A stretch of 64,000 nucleotides of DNA. Source: Daedaleopsis sinensis. Its lineage: Eukaryota > Basidiomycota > Agaricomycetes > Polyporales > Polyporaceae. Position numbers and translations under genes: made by a program. This document shows, in pieces, positions 25,301 through 36,756 of this stretch; the stretch's first letter is position 1, and the number at the start of each line of letters is the position of its first letter. The stretch spans positions 1,426,001 to 1,490,000 of the forward strand of contig CM066306.1 in NCBI GenBank assembly GCA_033807695.1, in the 5' to 3' direction. The notes below the pieces were generated by a model. It saw nothing but the letters and a program-made list of their open reading frames with translations. It ran no database searches and had not been told where the DNA came from.

Positions 25301-26793
25301 ACTGCGTATTGGATACGTCTCGCAGCATGCGACTCATCACATTGGTAAGAGCGACTTTCTCGGGCGAAATCGGCGGGGATTCTCATAAAACAATTTGACA
25401 GAACGTCACTTGGAGAAGACTCCGATCCAGTACATCCAATGGCGTTTCCAAGACGGACATGACCGTGCGTTCCGTCCATCTAGCGATGAATGTACACCGG
25501 ATGTGCTGATCGTTCCCGTGCTTAGGTGAAATCCTTGAGAAGGCCACTCGTGTTCTCACAGATGAAGAGAAGGCGCAGCTTGAGACGGAGTTCGTCGGCA
25601 AGAACGGACAGCGGCGCAAGCTTGAGGTATGTTTCATGCCTGCCATGATTTCCCATCTGCACAGATACATGCTCATTCTTCCTCGCCCCCTGCAGTTGAT
25701 CATGGGGCGTCAGAAGCTCAAGAAGTCGTTGCAATATGAGATCAAATGGAGAGGTCAGCTCTTGATCGCGATCCAGACGTCACAGAGGTGGATTGACTCA
25801 TTCGCAAATCATCGCAGGCCTGGATCACAAATTCAATACGTGGGTCCCAAGAGAAGAGCTCCTCCAGAAGGGCTTCGGCAAGCTTGTCCACCAGTTTGAT
25901 GATCTGGAGTCGTCGCGAGAAGGTGCCGGCCAGCGCGACACATCTGCGCATGTCGTCCGGAAGCACTTGGAGGACATCGGTCTGGATGGTGACATCGCGC
26001 AGTACAATGAGATTGCGGGCCTATCAGGAGGTCTGTCTTGATTCTCGACAAGTGATCGTCATAGCGGATGCTAAAATCGGGCTTCTCATAGGTCAAAAAA
26101 TCAAGCTCGTCATCGCCGCTTGCCTGTGGAACAACCCCCAGGTATGTCATGGCAACATCGACAGTGTCCCTTTCACGCGCTAGACGTGCGACTGACGTTG
26201 GTCGTGATTTAGATTTGTGTCCTCGACGAGCCCAGCAACTTCTTGGACCGCGAAGCTTTGGGAGGCTTGGCCGTTGCGATTCGCGACTGGGCTGGCGCAG
26301 TCGTACGTAATGCCGGAACTCTATCGATTGATCTCTCTGGGACTCACAAACACGGTCTTCTAGGTGATCATCTCCCACAACGAGGAGTTCGTGACCGCCC
26401 TATGTGAGTACTTTGCTTTCGCAGGATCTGCTCATCCTCTGACATTCGCACGTCCACACAGGCCCCGAAATCTGGACCGTTGACGCGGGCCGGATGACAC
26501 ACAAGGGAAAGACCGCCGTCGTTGAGGACGCTTTTTCCAATGTCAAGTCGCCCAAGGGCAGCGGCAGTAACACCCCAGCGCTGTCATCACGTACACAGAC
26601 CCCCGCTGCGTCCACAAACGCCACGCCGGCGGGCAGCGGAGCTGAGGACAGGGCGAACGGCGCTACGCCTATCAAGAAGAAGAAGAAGGTGACCCGTAAC
26701 CAGCTCAAGGCGCAGGAGGAGCGGCGGAAAGCCCGGAAGCTCCACTGGCTCACGTTCGGCGGGGCGAAGCCAGAGGACACTGAGAGTGACTAG
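22322..26793 (+). CDS. NEW1: New1/Elf1-type ABCF ATPase (eEF3-like)
   Basis: Twenty exons: 22322-22406, 22465-22528, 22663-23080, 23131-23490, 23549-24233, 24302-24474, 24531-24542, 24597-24682, 24734-24782, 24838-25070, 25141-25201, 25257-25344, 25402-25464, 25526-25626, 25696-25753, 25818-26030, 26092-26141, 26213-26302, 26364-26403, 26462-26793; 1086 residues. HEAT repeats fill the first ~400 residues. ABC1 has GTNGSGKST near 486 and LLLLDEPTNHLD near 590-601; ABC2 has GIIGPNGAGKST near 726 and DEPSNFLD, with a chromodomain-like insert before LSGGQ. QKLKKSLQYEIKW, KLVHQFDDLESSREG and SHNEEFVTALCPEIW fit yeast New1 and S. pombe Elf1 better than eEF3, as does the basic KKKKVTRNQLKAQEERR tail. 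New1 acts on ribosomes in termination and recycling; Elf1 was linked to mRNA export. The Gln/Asn-rich prion segment of yeast New1 is absent. Exon 7 is 12 nt; intron 2 is GC-AG. Confidence 0.9.
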
Positions 26794-28094
26794 AGCGGGC
26801 AGCTCAGGGTCTCAGCGACTTACGGTATATGGTGCGATGTCCGGCTCCCTCTGCATTCGGTTTCCAAACTAGACCATCTCGTCCCTACGTATTCTCCTTA
26901 CAGCGATTAATGTATATTTCCTCGTGTCCGAGACCGAACGGGCCTTGTCGAGTTGCCAGTGACGCTTGCACGCCGATGTCGAGCGCGATGCCCCAGCGCG
27001 CGAGCAATAGCTCTGATGGAGCAGGATCTGCACAGGAAGGAGTCCTAGTGCCTCCATGACATGAGCGGATGCAATTTATATTTGATGGTCTCTTTTCGCC
27101 GCGCAGCCAGTGCGCGGTATAAGGATGTGTGCGTAGCGTTCCAGTAGCAGGGTGCCAGGGTAGGATACCTAGTATGTAAGAGGTATAGGAGGTACGGTAC
27201 GGGTCTCCGAGATGCGATGTGTGTTGTTGGGATGCGAGTGCGCGATATCGATGTGGATGCAGGGATGCTACAGTGTGAGCTGAGCCAGGCAAGTCCGTGG
27301 GAGGCCTAGGAGGAGGCAGGATGCAGGATGGTGTTGTACAGTGCAGATGCTGTCTAGCGACTGTGGAAAATGGGGTGATGGGGGTACTGGTACAACCGCC
27401 AGGAGACGGTCTGGGCTGCGAGATAAATAATGATACATGGCCCGAGGCCGGGAGGGGGTGATTGCAGGGAGACCGAGGGATGCGCGCGCATAAATAGAAG
27501 CGAGTGGGGGATGCCGTGGAGAATGGGACAGTGATGCGAGGGAGCGGGAGTGACTGGCTGTGCGATACCAGGAATGCAGGAACGAGCGTGGCGGGTGCGT
27601 GCAGAATGGACTGAATAAATATTAATGCCACGATGGCCCTCGAGCGACGGACGCCGGACGCAAGGTGGCAGGGGAGACGGGACGGGGCGCCCTGCGATGT
27701 GCGAAATAAATATGCGAGCCCTAGGCCTAGAAAGTCCCGCTGCGGTCTAGACGAACAGAAATCCGAACGGGACGAGAACGAGAACGCGAAGATGCAAGGA
27801 TGAGGATGAATCAACAATGCGTATGCCGTAGTGTACAATTGCGGTGCGAGGATAGCGAATAAATAATATGAATAGCGTGCAGCAAGAGGAGGATAATGAT
27901 AGTGAAAAAAAGGAAATAAGATAGCGTCGGTCTTGGCGGGGTCCCGGTTTCGACACTAGTTAGGCGTCGCGGATGGGGATGCGCGGTGCGCGGACGGGGA
28001 TGCGGTGGTGAGTCGGCGGAGTGCCGCAGCAGTGCGAGTGCGACGGTGAAACACGCGGTGACGGCAGCAACCTCAAGTGGGCGCTTGGGCGACG
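26794..28094. other. Intergenic between two convergent genes, no supported gene
   Basis: The NEW1-like gene and the zinc-finger gene converge here. A long minus-strand frame crosses the region but has a compositionally biased, motif-free translation and no splice support. It most likely holds the two 3' UTRs. Confidence 0.5.
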
Positions 28095-29111
28095 TCACTG
28101 GCGAGAGTGCGAGTTGCCCGACGGCGAGGACTCGGAGGAGGGGTACTCCTCCTCTGCACTCTCGCCCTCTTCGAGGTCGCCGCTCTGCGCTTCTGCCCCC
28201 CGCGTGTGCACCCGCGCATGCCGGCGCATGTTGCTCTGGACACTGAAGCTACGGCCACAGCCTTCGTGCGGACATGTGAATGCTGTCGCGCCCGTCACAT
28301 CGTTAGCGCGCTGGCCCGGATCAGAGGAAAAGTTGGGAGACGGCAGTACTCACGCTTCTCGCCCGTGTGAGTGTTCAGGTGTATCTGCACGGCCGGAAGG
28401 AAGATGTTTTGCATGAGACCAAACGTGCGCACCCGGACGGGCTGGCAGGAGACAACCGCGACGTACCTTCAGACTGCTCGGCCGCGTGAAGCCCTTCCCA
28501 CAGTAGCTGCACTCGTAGCGAGAGGAGGAGCTCCGATCGGACACTGCGGCGTCCGTGCCTGGATATGGCTGCTGTTGCATCGACGGGCCTGCGTGTGACA
28601 TGGGCTGCGAGCCGGCGTATGGATAGCTGCCAGTCGGGATTGGCGTGCGCGGGTGGTGCGCGTACTGGGGAGGGTAGCCATGGGGATACACCTGTGCGGA
28701 GGGATGCGGAGGGACGTTCTGCGCATAGGGCGGATACGCCGCTGGGTCGGACGCGTTCCGCGGGTGTTGGGTGGGCGTGCCCTGGCGCGCCATCTCCGGG
28801 TAGACGGGGTACGAGCTTCGTGTGCCCGGGGTGTGTGCGTAGGGCGCGGGCGAGCCTCCGCGGGACATCATGCGAGGGTCTTCATCCGCCAGGTGCATGC
28901 GGCTCATGTGTGGGGACGAGTGTTGCCGGGTCTGGTGTAGCGGGACAGACTGGGACAATTCGGCTGGAGGGCGCGCTCGTGTTAGATAGCGAAAGAGAGC
29001 GAGAAGGGCAGCATACGTACGGCCAAAGATCTGTCGAATGGGCGGGAGCGTCGGCCGCTGCTCGCCTCGTCCAGAGGGATCACTTGAGGAGGAAGAGGAG
29101 CGAGGCGGCAT
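28095..29111 (-). CDS. C2H2 zinc-finger transcription factor
   Basis: Four exons on the minus strand, 29111-29021, 28963-28467, 28384-28354 and 28282-28095, give 268 residues. Two C2H2 fingers lie in the C-terminal half: YECSYCGKGFTRPSSLKIHL, joined by the linker THTGEKP to FTCPHEGCGRSFSVQSNMRR. The first finger and the linker are split by introns, one flanking exon being only 31 nt. The N-terminal ~180 residues are disordered and rich in Pro, Tyr, Ser and His. The C-terminus is acidic (EEGESAEEEYPSSESS). A nuclear DNA-binding regulator is expected; I cannot assign a pathway. The first intron (28964-29020, 57 nt) is a multiple of three without stops, so a longer isoform could be made if it is retained. 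Confidence 0.85.
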
Positions 29112-30449
29112 GGCACGAACGCAAAGAGTAGAATAGTAGGAGAGCGGGGAGGACGAAGATCCAATGAAGGGGTAAAGTAGCCGGAACGATCGAGACAAGC
29201 ATTGTGCTATATAGTACTCGAGCTGGCCTGAGACAACGAACAGTTGTGGACCTCAGCCACACCCGAGCGAGTGGGACGGGTTGCACATCGGCACGCGGCT
29301 TCTAGATCTGAGAACCTAGATCTGGAAAGTTGTACGGATGTTGCAGTGTCTGCTCGTTGACCCATTGCGACTGTGCCCAGGCGGTCTCCATGTATCCGTG
29401 AGGGCGTCGACAACGGTCGTGATGACGGTCGTGACGAATAGATAGTCAGAGGTGGATAGCGGGCATGTCGTCGAGAGAAAATGAGCAAGTTATTCGGAAA
29501 GCCTGGGCATAACGAGCTGGAATGCGATCTGTGTGTGGCCGCACGGCGGACATTGAGAGAGACATTCGACCAATTCCCGCCGTCGCATTCGATCCGGGCG
29601 CCAAATTCATTGTGGCAGGACATGGCGGATCTGAGATCGAGAATGAGTGATCAGAGTATCAGAATGGGCACGACGGTCACCTGATGGCCACTTGCTCTCT
29701 TCCTCCCGTCGTCGTCCGCGTCGAGGACGACTTGCACACTTGTCCCACATCGACAGGGCACTTTCACGGCCCTCACGCGGCTCCTGTGCCATGATCGCTC
29801 AGGCGGCCTTCGACTCCGTTTGAACTCGATGAAACTCCAAACGACTATGATCCCCATGTGCATCACCCACAAATCACCACAACCCCGGACGGACCCAAGG
29901 CGACAGCCGCGAACAGCTTCAGTCAGACTCAGAGCAGTAGGTAGGGCAACCTATCGCAGGTACTTCACGGCCGCAAGCCAGGGAAGGATGTGACGAGTGT
30001 GCGGGTATAGTCGTGGGTAGTCCAGGGCACTGCAACTGACGATGATGCAAGATGAATGAAAGGGAACACGCATAACGTGTCCACCAGAACGCAATCCGCT
30101 GACTGCCGCCGCGAAAGGGGCAACCACATGTGAGATCAGCATAAGTTGCGCCGCGTAGAATGGTTTTAGAGTCTGAGACTCACACAGCTGCACCTTTCGC
30201 TCAAAATGATCGCCCGAGCATGAGTTTGTAGCTCGCCTTTGAGGGCCTGAACAAATGCAACACAGTGCTGTGGCCACAAAGACGGAACATCCGGGCGATG
30301 CTACGGATCGAGCACATTTGCAAGATTAAACGATATGGATTGAGAAAAGCTTAAGTACTTCAACTGATGTCCCCCAAAAACCGAGTCAGGCCAGACCGAA
30401 ATGCCCAATGCATGGCAGGATGGATGCCACATGCAAGCAACGATACTAC
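29112..30449. other. Intergenic, 1.3 kb, no supported gene
   Basis: The left part should hold the promoter of the zinc-finger gene and the right part the 3' UTR of the BolA gene. Short frames near 29207-29690 show no motif or splice pattern. Confidence 0.5.
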
Positions 30450-31124
30450 CTATGCCTGAGTCTGAGATTGGACTTCGGCCGGGGTCTTCGTCTTCAGTGA
30501 CAGGGCATGAAGTCCTGCGGCGAACTGGTCCGAAAGAGCAGTGTAGATCATTCGGTGCCGCTGCATAGTGCTCTGGGGCGTGGAGGGATCAAATGCAACA
30601 ACAACAAGTCGTCAGTTCGACAGCGCGATTGTAGCCACTAACAACCGTATTACCTTGCCCTGGAATTGTTCTGATACCACGTGGACCGTGAAGTCTGCGC
30701 GCAGTGACACGACAGCATAGTGAATAAGGGTCTCCTAGGCTGCCGACTCTGTGGGCATGGATACAAGGCGGATGTGGTACGCACGAGTTTCTCCATTACC
30801 ACCTCCGGCAGTCCGCATGGGTGCGTGATGTCTGTGTTGCCATGAGTCGTTTGTGATATCGAGCTGGGATGGTTGTAGGATCTCGGATAGCTGGGCGTGT
30901 CACAAGATCAGCGTAAGAGAGTGTGGATACGAATGCCTTGGGTGCACCAAAGGAGGAGATGTGACAGCCCGGTTGCGTACCTTGGCCCTAATCGACTCCT
31001 CCACGGGACCCGGGTGTGACGCGCCCTTGGGATCAGAGGTAACGGTAGACATGGACGCCGTGATGCTTGCTCTGGATGGACGGTTTCGAACGAGAGCGAT
31101 GGCCAATCGCCGTGGGACAAGCAT
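30450..31124 (-). CDS. BOL1: BolA-family protein with mitochondrial-type leader
   Basis: Four exons on the minus strand, 31124-30981, 30890-30785, 30694-30654 and 30572-30450, give 137 residues. The BolA fold is shown by GPVEESIRAK, LQPSQLDITNDSWQH with RHHAPMR, GETHFTVHVVSEQFQGK and MQRHRMIYTALSDQ, ending in GLHALSLKTKTP. BolA proteins pair with monothiol glutaredoxins and help to deliver or sense iron-sulfur clusters; the conserved loop His and the C-terminal helix His are present. From the first ATG the N-terminus is rich in Arg, Ser and Ala without acids (MLVPRRLAIALVRNRP), a typical mitochondrial presequence. A second in-frame ATG at 31052 (residue 25) would give a form without it. I favour the mitochondrial Bol1 type over Bol2, though the subfamily is inferred. 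Confidence 0.88.
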
Positions 31125-34100
31125 AGAAAGCTATGCGCAAATTTCAGTGTCGAGAGACCAGGTTTCGCGCCCGTCGCCGCCGGCCCAACAGGAGAACGAG
31201 GGACGAGAAGCAGTCGAGAAGGATTGCCACTCAGGGACTGAGAGAGCTCGTCGTCGTCGTCGACGCGGGTCGACGTCGTGGTCAGGACGAGAGAGTAGAG
31301 CGCTCAGCGTGTTCCCCAACGACCCGATTCGTCTCACCTCAGTTGGCCGGGCCGTACGCCGCCCATCGGTCCGACTAGGTCCGACTTGGTTCGGACGGTC
31401 ATCACCTTCGTGTGCGCATCCGAGTCTTCCGAGTCGACCGTCAGTCACTCGGGCCTCCGCAGTATCGTATCTTGGGCATGGCCTAATTCATTGCCAAGCT
31501 GCACATCAAGGCCGGCAAGTACACTGGCTAGCGACGTGGCTCAGCGGACGTGTCATCAAAAGTGAGTCCCGGCAGCCTCTCCGAGCAAGCTCATTAATTA
31601 GCCATAAGGCTTACATGGTCGGGGAGTGATACTGTCAGAAAGGATACTGATCATTTTTGTTCGCAGATACAACTTTCAGCCTACCGAAGTGTAAATTAGT
31701 GCCTAGGCGTGAGCTGACGGTTCAATATTTCAATGCGGGACCTAGTATCACTATTACCATCTGCGTGCAGCCACGGTTGCAAAATCTTGTCAGTGCAGAG
31801 CACAGCACGACATCGCGACAAAGCTCAACTGCGTCCACCGTGTCCTCAATCATATAGTGGGTGCTCACGCTCGGTCTTCACGAGAAAGATATACGCTGTT
31901 CATACAGCGCAACACAATCGGTCACAATTTGTCCGCGTCGATCAAAAGTGCTGTACACCCCCAGTGACATACAGCTCAATGGGGATGGGACATCGACATA
32001 TTCGTAACTGCCCTCCTGCTTCCTTCGTCAAATAAAAGCTCAATCAGGCCAGTAGCAGTGCTTCAGCTGTCCGATATTTCATCGGCTGGAGCTTTAACCA
32101 TGATACAACATCCCCGCCCGCCCCTACAATGGATACATTGAACCTGGTCGGGTGCATCGAATTTTATCTCAGTGCGTCGCTGCTGACTGTGCCCACTGCA
32201 CAGATAGAGCTGCGCGGTGCCAAGCTGCGTTAGGCGTCGCAGTTGATCCCTGCATTCTCGTGGTCACTGTAATGAGTGGGAGCGTATACGCTCGGCGCAC
32301 GTTATGTGAAATATTCAGGTGGGCGAATTAGCTAATTGGAATGGCGACTCAGAGTGTGTTCAGAGAGAACCGTTCTATAGCACCGCAAGTACTAACTTCT
32401 TTGCCCAGGTGACGACAGGCAGGAATCCTTGGCAGACTAAAACACTCAGCGCCATGTCACCATGCTGACGACTTACAAACAAGAAGAACTAGGTTGCGGG
32501 TTGCTGTATTTTGGATTCCGAGCTCACTCAGCCGATAGTTCATCACCAATAGCTCTGTACGCACCACTGTGAATGTGGGTTGTGCTTCCTTCGACAGAAC
32601 AGCCTAAGGCATGTTCCGCGGTCCCCAGCAAGAGCATCGTACCTTCACACTTCGCTAGCCGCCATGGAGACTGGGAAGGCTCTCTGAGACGACGCACAAC
32701 ATCAAGGCTGAGAAAGACGACGACGGGACTTCTTCGTATGGCAACCACCAACCGTGCTTCCACGAGCGGCAACGCCCGAACCGTTTGCAGTTCGTTGCAC
32801 CTACGATCGTCAGTGCCACACCAAACGGGCGACGCGTCCTCCTGTCCGCAAGGTATCAGGCTTGCGCTCCGGTAGAGGCATCAAGCACATACGTCTTTCC
32901 TCCACGACACAGCTACTGCGGAATATCAGGTGTAACGGCCCGCGTTACAACCCCTGATCTAGAGTCATACGTCTCAAAGGTCTATCATAACCAAGTCTCG
33001 GACGGACTGTGGAGGCGGCAGCGAGGCAATCGGAACATGGTAAACCTCCCGGCGGGAACTTCATCACTGATGTGGTACGTGTCTTTGAAACGCTTCGAGG
33101 CTGCGGACACTTCGATATTGGCCAAACATTGAATCATAGATATTGACAATATTGTTTGCATCCGTACAGCTGCAACGTCGCGGGGAGACTGAACGCCTCG
33201 AACAGCACATCTGTCGAGGCGCGATGCTCTGATTGATCGCCAGGGCGGCGTCCTCGGGAGAAACTGAATCTCGAAAGCGACCCGGCCGTTCAACTGCTTT
33301 GAATGTTTCAAAGTCCCGCCACTTGCTGCATATCGGTCGGAACCGGACCAAAAGATGACGGCGTCATGTCAATCTCCATGGCACATGGCGAGTTTTAGAA
33401 CTACGACGTGGTAGATGAGGTTGTCAATGACTTCACGACTCAATGTCCAAGGCGTAAAGTTCGTTCCCCAGTGGCTTTAGATCGGAGTGACACGCTACTG
33501 ATCGGAACTGAGCTTTGTGAAACGCAGCGCATCGGCTGTCCAAACGGAAAGTAAATATAGGGACTGGTCACTGGAGATATGAATGTTTGTCATCTTAGAC
33601 TGCTGACGCTCCCTACTTGAATAAGCTTGAATATCGTGTAACAAGGGTTAACCTAAACAGACACATGTCCGTGACGGTGAGGTTATCCCATGCGTCTTAG
33701 CGCACGCCATTCTGCTTGGTCCAAGATGCATCGGACTTCGCCTTAGCGTAGTTAAGAGCTTTGCTTATCCCCGAAGATGCTACTCGTCAAAGAAGCACCT
33801 AGATTTGTTCCGCCAGCCTAATGATAGCAGTCGCTGGAGTCTGGCTCAGCAGTACTCCGATCGTGACCGGATCCTCACAATATAGTTCGACTCCGCATTC
33901 GTACGTGTAACCTCACATGTACAGCTCTCTAGGCAGTTGGACCTGTGGGCGGGTGAACTCTCGAAGGTTGGGAGCGGTGAACAGGCAGGTCTCCAAACAA
34001 CATTGATGATAGACTGCAGCTGGGAGCATGACCGGTATGACCGGCCGGAATCTGTCGGAGTTTCACGCGTAACGATAGCTATTGGAATCAATACTACTGG

Positions 34101-35548
34101 TTGTAAGATCTGTCATACAATCGTTGAACAGGATGCTCTCAGCGTGTGTTTGAGGTTAGTACACAGTGTATAACAAGCTGTTCGGGCCAACATATTGAAG
34201 CGTGAGCGGCTAAATTGCTCTTGCTTCTGAACCACTACCGTCGTGACTTCGCTAGCCAGCATTGCCCGCTAGTACAACGAAACAGAAAACACTCTATCCA
34301 AATGGTTCTGCTTATATCTGCTGCTCTATGCTTGTGACTGGTTACCATCGTCCCTTCACTGCCAGACACGTCGCCGTAGCTCGCGTCACGCACACTGTGC
34401 TCGAACTTCATCACTACAATCATAGTACCCGGGCCGATGGGGCGTACTCGACGTCGATCTAACTATACTGAGCAGGATATGCTATCTCAGCTATGCAGCA
34501 TCGGAACTGCGAGAACCCGTCTCTACGACTTAGGGAGAATACTCCGACACTGCGGGAAAGCCAACGAGTTTCGACCTCGTCTAGGCTGTGCCAGTTACTA
34601 CTAGTATTTGCAGAGCCTCTCCTCGCGTCGGATGTGTACGAGCTCGATCGGTGAGTCTCCAAACACTCCGAGGACCTCCTACACTATTGCGCAGATTTAA
34701 CTTACATGATCTACAAATCAAATGACCCGGTTGAGGTCTTAGGGAGGGCTCGAGTCGCACTCGAGGAGGCTGGACGCCAATACAGCAGAACCTTCCCGGG
34801 TAGCACACCTATGCTTCATATTCTGAGTACCTTGTGAGATACCGTCTTGAATGATCTACAAGACCATACCATGCCTTGCGCGTCGGTATAACCCGGAGCC
34901 AGTGTTGGGACATGCAACCAGTGAAGATTCAAGAATAATCAATCGACGATACTACAGTGACTCGAATTCCGATGTGTGGTGAGTGCTGTAATAGGTTGTC
35001 TCACTTTGCGAGGTTTTATCCCGACCACGGTCTTGGTGAACCCAAGCAGTGAGCTTGCATTCTCTGTACCTCTTATAGCCCATACCAAGCTGACACTTGT
35101 CATGGCCACAATATACAAGCAGGTTAGCTCAGTGCGATCTCCATGTGATGGCAAAGGAGCTTTCGGGACTCCGAGTGGACTCTTGAAGATACGGCGCGTC
35201 GCGATGTTATAGTCTGTATGCATTCATTTCAGTTTAAACGTATAACCCAGCATGTGCACTGCTCAGCAGCCCTGGCCTGAGTCCGGAGCAGCCCTCCGCA
35301 CCTCTACTACTATTAGTAGATCTGCTGGCATCTACCATTACATTATCATAGTCACAGGCTGCATGCGAATCAAAGCCGTGACACCGGCCCCTGACTCTTC
35401 GGGCGTCTGTGAGTCTTCAAATTGAAAGGGGTGATCGGCTTAGATAATCACTTACAATTGTTTTGTACCGCCCGTATTTTCCCACATCACTTACTCTCAT
35501 ACCACCACCTCTACCTTCCTACCTTATACACCCTCCGCGTACTTGACC
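31125..35548. other. Gene-poor stretch, 4.4 kb
   Basis: Base composition is less GC-rich than in the flanks and stop codons are dense in all frames. I found no motif, convincing splice chain, terminal repeat or RNA gene. It may be old, decayed repetitive DNA. Confidence 0.45.
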
Positions 35549-36345
35549 ATGCAAACGATTATCAAGATGCCACGATATGAAGCCGTCCTTCATCCTGCCG
35601 GCAAGACCATGTTCATTGTCATCAATCAAGATATGGACGTAACGGATGCCGCTCCGGGCCTCGAACCCATACAACGTATACCAGAACTCGATGCGAACGG
35701 AGAAGTGAACTACTATGAGGAAGCCGATGAGAAGACAGATCGTGGCTGGAGGTCAAAGTTGGGCCGTTTCCTGTACAAGCATGTCGTGAAGGAGGATCTT
35801 CGCAAGGCTGGGATAGAAGGTGCGCATGTATCTCGCCCTTTATTCGTGCCCTCCTGAATGAATATGTTCCGCTACTACTATAGGCGTCGCGACTCCTACC
35901 AAGGTCTATATCGCATCTTTCCCCCTGCATTATTCGCTCTGGATGCACAAGAAAGGGCATCGTCACGATCCGCGTGTAGACATCTACCTCCATGGTGAGC
36001 CTTGTACCTACATCGTTCTGGACTCGAGTCAACAACTGCCGGTTAGGCTCCCGATTCGTCTCTCAGTTCCGGTCTCCGTCGGAGTTCTTCCTGCATCTCA
36101 AGTGGATACTGGAGGGTATGCCACTGAAGGCGACTGGCAGACCAAATTGTCAATGTTGTTATTGCGATGGTTCACGCCCACAAGGGGAGATCTCAAAGAG
36201 CTTCGGGTGGTATCATCCCAATGAACGTGACGATCGTGGAGGGAAGGGTGGAGGGAAGAGAGGCAAAGGGCAAGGCGCTAAGCCCCGCTCGCAACCCCCT
36301 ACTACTATCACTTTCAAGGACTACACACAGCTGTCTTCTGCTTGA
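35549..36345 (+). CDS. Clr2-like protein (cryptic loci regulator N-terminal type), tentative
   Basis: Three exons, 35549-35819, 35884-35994 and 36047-36345, give 226 residues (a second in-frame ATG at 35567 is possible). The N-terminal half reads YEAVLHPAGKTMFIV, DAAPGLEPIQRIPE and GWRSKLGRFLYKHV, followed by VYIASFPLHYSLW. The second half has RFVSQFRSPSEFFLHLKWIL, then a cysteine cluster CQCCYCDGSRP that could bind zinc, and a Gly/Lys-rich tail. From memory this matches small basidiomycete proteins annotated as cryptic loci regulator 2 N-terminal domain; Clr2 acts in transcriptional silencing in S. pombe. I could not verify this, and these short proteins lack most of Clr2. The gene structure itself is well supported by three frame-consistent exons. 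Confidence 0.62.
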
Positions 36346-36756
36346 TTTCTTCGGGTTTACTCTTTTTCTTGCTCTTGTGCTCTCTTTCCGTTTGCTGTGT
36401 TTGTTTTGTCCCCGTGTTAGTAGCTGTATGCAATGCTATGCCTCCTCCTGATGGACTGTGCTGAACGGTAGCACTCATGTAGTTTTCCGATTGTACCTGG
36501 TGTATGCTCATATACGACAAGATTTATGTATTTATGCGATTCCCGGTTGTAACAATATTGCAACGCGACGCGTCGCGTCGCCAAACCACGCGTCAAACGC
36601 GGTGTGACCGTACGTGTTTGATGTGACACGGCGGGAACTGACGCTCAGCCGCAGGGTCGACCGTCCTCTGTTGGTCCTCTGCTTGTCCTCCACCTCGTTG
36701 TGCACGTCCTCCCACCTCTACATACGTCCTTCTGGAGCAACTTGCTGACAAGAAAA
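36346..36756. promoter_or_regulatory. Intergenic promoter region with two MluI cell-cycle boxes
   Basis: ACGCGT occurs at 36568-36573, within the palindrome CGACGCGTCG, and at 36588-36593, 20 bp apart and about 170-190 bp upstream of the next ATG. In fungi this element is bound by MBF and drives G1/S transcription. Two copies so close together are more suggestive than one, but CpG-rich DNA can produce them by chance. Confidence 0.45.

Noticed and set aside
22322..26793. Calling the ABCF gene eEF3 (TEF3)
   Set aside because: The insert and C-terminal motifs fit New1/Elf1 better, and the tail lacks the usual eEF3 lysine block.
26885..27838. Long minus-strand frame between NEW1 and the zinc-finger gene
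   Set aside because: Pro/Ser/His/Thr-biased without motif and lying where 3' UTRs are expected.
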